Shown here piece by piece: positions 62,614-64,000 of a DNA stretch of 64,000 nucleotides. The notes under the pieces were generated by a model. That model made no database searches. It saw only the letters and a program-made list of their open reading frames with translations, and was not told the origin of the DNA. Origin of the DNA: G963676095 sp963676095 (GTDB lineage Bacteria > Bacteroidota > Bacteroidia > Bacteroidales > Prolixibacteraceae). A program made the translations under genes and the position numbers. Each line of letters opens with the position of its first letter. Positions within the stretch are counted from its first letter, which is position 1. Where the stretch lies: the NCBI GenBank assembly GCA_963676095.1, contig OY781040.1, positions 6,076,001 through 6,140,000 on the forward strand, given 5' to 3'.

Positions 62614-63741
62614 TCAAGCATTTATATTAAATCCAAGGTGTTTCAGCTTTCCAACGGTTCCCGGAGCTATTTGTCCGGGCACAATTGTGTAGACCGGATA
62701 TTCCCGGCGTACAGGATAATCGCCCCTGAGCTTTTCGAACAGGGATGGATTTTCCCTCAAGGCCCGGTCGTCGTCACGGATATCATACGTGAACAAAACA
62801 GCCTTTTTCAGTATTTGTTCTTCAGAAAGCCCGGTCCCGTCAATATTTATTACCGTATTTTCCGGTTTTTCAACGTTTACTGCCTGCCAATTGTCGATCC
62901 CAAGTCCGAAGAAATGGCTTATTGCCTGGATACTCATGCTGGTGCCATTGGCTTTCCCATCTTTTGAATAACCGGCAATATGGGGAGTCGCCAGGTTGCA
63001 GCCTCCAAGCAATTCCAGATCGATATCAGGCTCGTTTTCCCAGCAGTCGAGTACCAGTCCAGATATCATTTTTTCACGAAGGGCAACTTTTGCAGCTTTG
63101 TTATCGACGACTTCTCCCCGGCATGAATTGATTACTATCGGGCATTTTCCAAGGGTTTTGAAGAAACCGGCATTAGCCAAATGATAAGTAGTATCCTGTC
63201 CGTCTGTGTTCAGAGGAACGTGCAGGGTGATAATATCTGCTTCCTGTTTTATTGTTTCTATATCCACGAATTCTTTGTCTCCTTCTTTGCGGGCCCGCGG
63301 CGGGTCATTCAGATGGACATTCATTCCAAACAGGCGGCAAACGCCGGCCACTTTCGATCCCACCTGGCCAACGCCGACTATCCCGATTGTTTTTCCTTTC
63401 AATGCAAAACCTTTTTGTTCTGCAAGGACGAACAATGCAGAAGCTATGTACTGTTCGACTGATTTACTGTTACACCCGGGGGCGTTGGTCCATTTTATAC
63501 CTTCTTTTTGACAGTAAGCCGTGTCGATATGATCGAACCCGATCGTTGCAGTTGCAATGAAACGGACCGACGAGCCGCTTAATAGCTTTTCGTTACAGAT
63601 GGTACGGGTGCGGGTAACGAGGGCGTCTGCATTTTTGATAACCTCCGGGGTCGTCTTTGGCCCGGGCAGATAAACGACTTCGCCAAATGGCTCCAGAGCA
63701 CCTTTTATGTATGGAATTTTATCGTCAACTACAAATTTCAT
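62614..63741 (-). CDS. pdxB: Erythronate-4-phosphate dehydrogenase
   Basis: I use ATG 63739-63741 (375 aa). The longer frame would add nine residues with no fold. It is a D-2-hydroxyacid dehydrogenase: FIATATIGFDHIDTAYCQ near residue 65, NAD site GKTIGIVGVGQVGSKVAGVC, catalytic Arg in INSCRGEVVD, and C-terminal HIAGYSKDGKANGT with catalytic His. The PdxB-specific short C-terminal dimerisation module with DDRALRENPSLFEKLRGDYPV is visible. It produces the 2-oxo acid that leads into pyridoxal phosphate. It is followed by gnd after 28 bp. Confidence 0.95.
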   Translation of the reverse strand: MKFVVDDKIPYIKGALEPFGEVVYLPGPKTTPEVIKNADALVTRTRTICNEKLLSGSSVRFIATATIGFDHIDTAYCQKEGIKWTNAPGCNSKSVEQYIASALFVLAEQKGFALKGKTIGIVGVGQVGSKVAGVCRLFGMNVHLNDPPRARKEGDKEFVDIETIKQEADIITLHVPLNTDGQDTTYHLANAGFFKTLGKCPIVINSCRGEVVDNKAAKVALREKMISGLVLDCWENEPDIDLELLGGCNLATPHIAGYSKDGKANGTSMSIQAISHFFGLGIDNWQAVNVEKPENTVINIDGTGLSEEQILKKAVLFTYDIRDDDRALRENPSLFEKLRGDYPVRREYPVYTIVPGQIAPGTVGKLKHLGFNINA

Positions 63742-63789
63742 TGTATAATATTGTTTTATGGTCAACAATTGTTAAATGGTTATTCCATT

Positions 63790-64000
63790 TTAAACAATTA
63801 GTTTTGAATTGGTATATTTTATTAACCCGTTGATTAGTTTTGGTAATTTATCCAGTTCATTTTTTAAATATTCGTATTGTTGAATGGTTATCAAATTTTG
63901 TTGTCGACATTTTTCAAGCCAATCAAAACTTTCAATGACTGATCCTCTTGAATAATAATAAAATTTCGTTTTATCTTTTTTAAAGTATCGGCCAAATCCC
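63790..64000 (-). CDS. Four-helix-bundle (S23/IVP-like) protein, C-terminal part (cut by window edge)
   Basis: On the minus strand the frame ends at TAA 63790-63792. The 70 visible residues begin GFGRYFKKDKTKFYYYSRGS and go on with VIESFDWLEKCRQQNLIT and a long amphipathic helix ending NGLIKYTNSKLIV. This is the C-terminal half of the four-helix bundle family, first named from 23S rRNA intervening sequences. Here it is not within an rRNA gene but directly upstream of pdxB. Such stand-alone copies are common in Bacteroidota and their function is unknown. The start lies beyond the window. Confidence 0.85.
   Translation of the reverse strand, partial: GFGRYFKKDKTKFYYYSRGSVIESFDWLEKCRQQNLITIQQYEYLKNELDKLPKLINGLIKYTNSKLIV

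Noticed and set aside
1..64000. CRISPR array, rRNA genes, integrase or prophage module
   Set aside because: No regularly spaced repeats, no rRNA sequence and no integrase or phage structural gene could be found.

Overview
The window comes from a member of the Bacteroidota, most likely a Bacteroidales/Marinilabiliales-type anaerobe or facultative anaerobe. The evidence is a SusC/SusD pair under an ECF sigma/FecR switch, several TAnnTTTG promoter elements, lipoproteins with Bacteroidota-type signals, and family-typical proteins (DUF5606, 6-bladed beta-propeller, four-helix-bundle S23-like). The exact genus is not decidable from the sequence alone. There are no rRNA genes and no CRISPR array. 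One tRNA gene, tRNA-Thr(CGU), is present.

Layout. 1-9.3 kb (minus strand) is a polysaccharide utilization locus: ECF sigma, FecR anti-sigma, STN-domain SusC, SusD, a GH43 enzyme and the start of a second ECF sigma gene cut by the window edge. 9.3-12.2 kb is a large FAD/Fe-S D-2-hydroxyacid (lactate/glycolate-type) dehydrogenase. 13.0-18.8 kb (plus strand) is an acid-producing fermentation cluster: pta, a 3-hydroxyacyl-CoA dehydrogenase-like gene, ackA, ptb and buk, preceded by a strongly structured 119-nt leader. A cation/proton antiporter follows. 20.1-25.3 kb holds carbohydrate genes: a CE15 glucuronoyl-esterase-like enzyme, rhamnulokinase and a GH3 beta-glucosidase.

25.4-40.5 kb is an accessory stretch with low synteny and visible decay: an FRG-domain protein, an outer-membrane barrel, DoxX, a broken 6-bladed beta-propeller lipoprotein gene, an acyltransferase, a methyltransferase-like gene, a lone HigA-type regulator, a 638-bp element with 17-bp perfect terminal inverted repeats carrying only an HTH gene, small secreted proteins, a collapsed transglutaminase/discoidin lipoprotein gene, and an intact IS4-family element inserted into the arm of a terminator. 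The housekeeping pair trxA-lon and tRNA-Thr sit inside this stretch.

40.6-64 kb is mostly housekeeping: tpiA, a DsrE-like protein, purL, a TPR sensor kinase, a DJ-1 family protein, an ECF sigma, a BtuB-like TonB receptor, DUF5606, YitT, rplS, a C69 dipeptidase, a flavin reductase-rubredoxin fusion, guaB, an FG-GAP lipoprotein, gnd, pdxB and the end of a four-helix-bundle gene.

How the genes fit together: the PUL and the CE15, GH43 and GH3 enzymes point to breakdown of plant or algal hemicellulose-like glycans. The sugars feed glycolysis and the pentose phosphate route (tpiA, gnd, rhamnulokinase). Acyl-CoA end products are converted by the paired Pta-AckA and Ptb-Buk modules to acetate and butyrate (or branched/longer acids) with ATP gain. 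The most unusual items are the structured leader before pta, the TIR-bounded HTH element, and two near-identical 20-bp palindromes at 42.0 and 49.7 kb.
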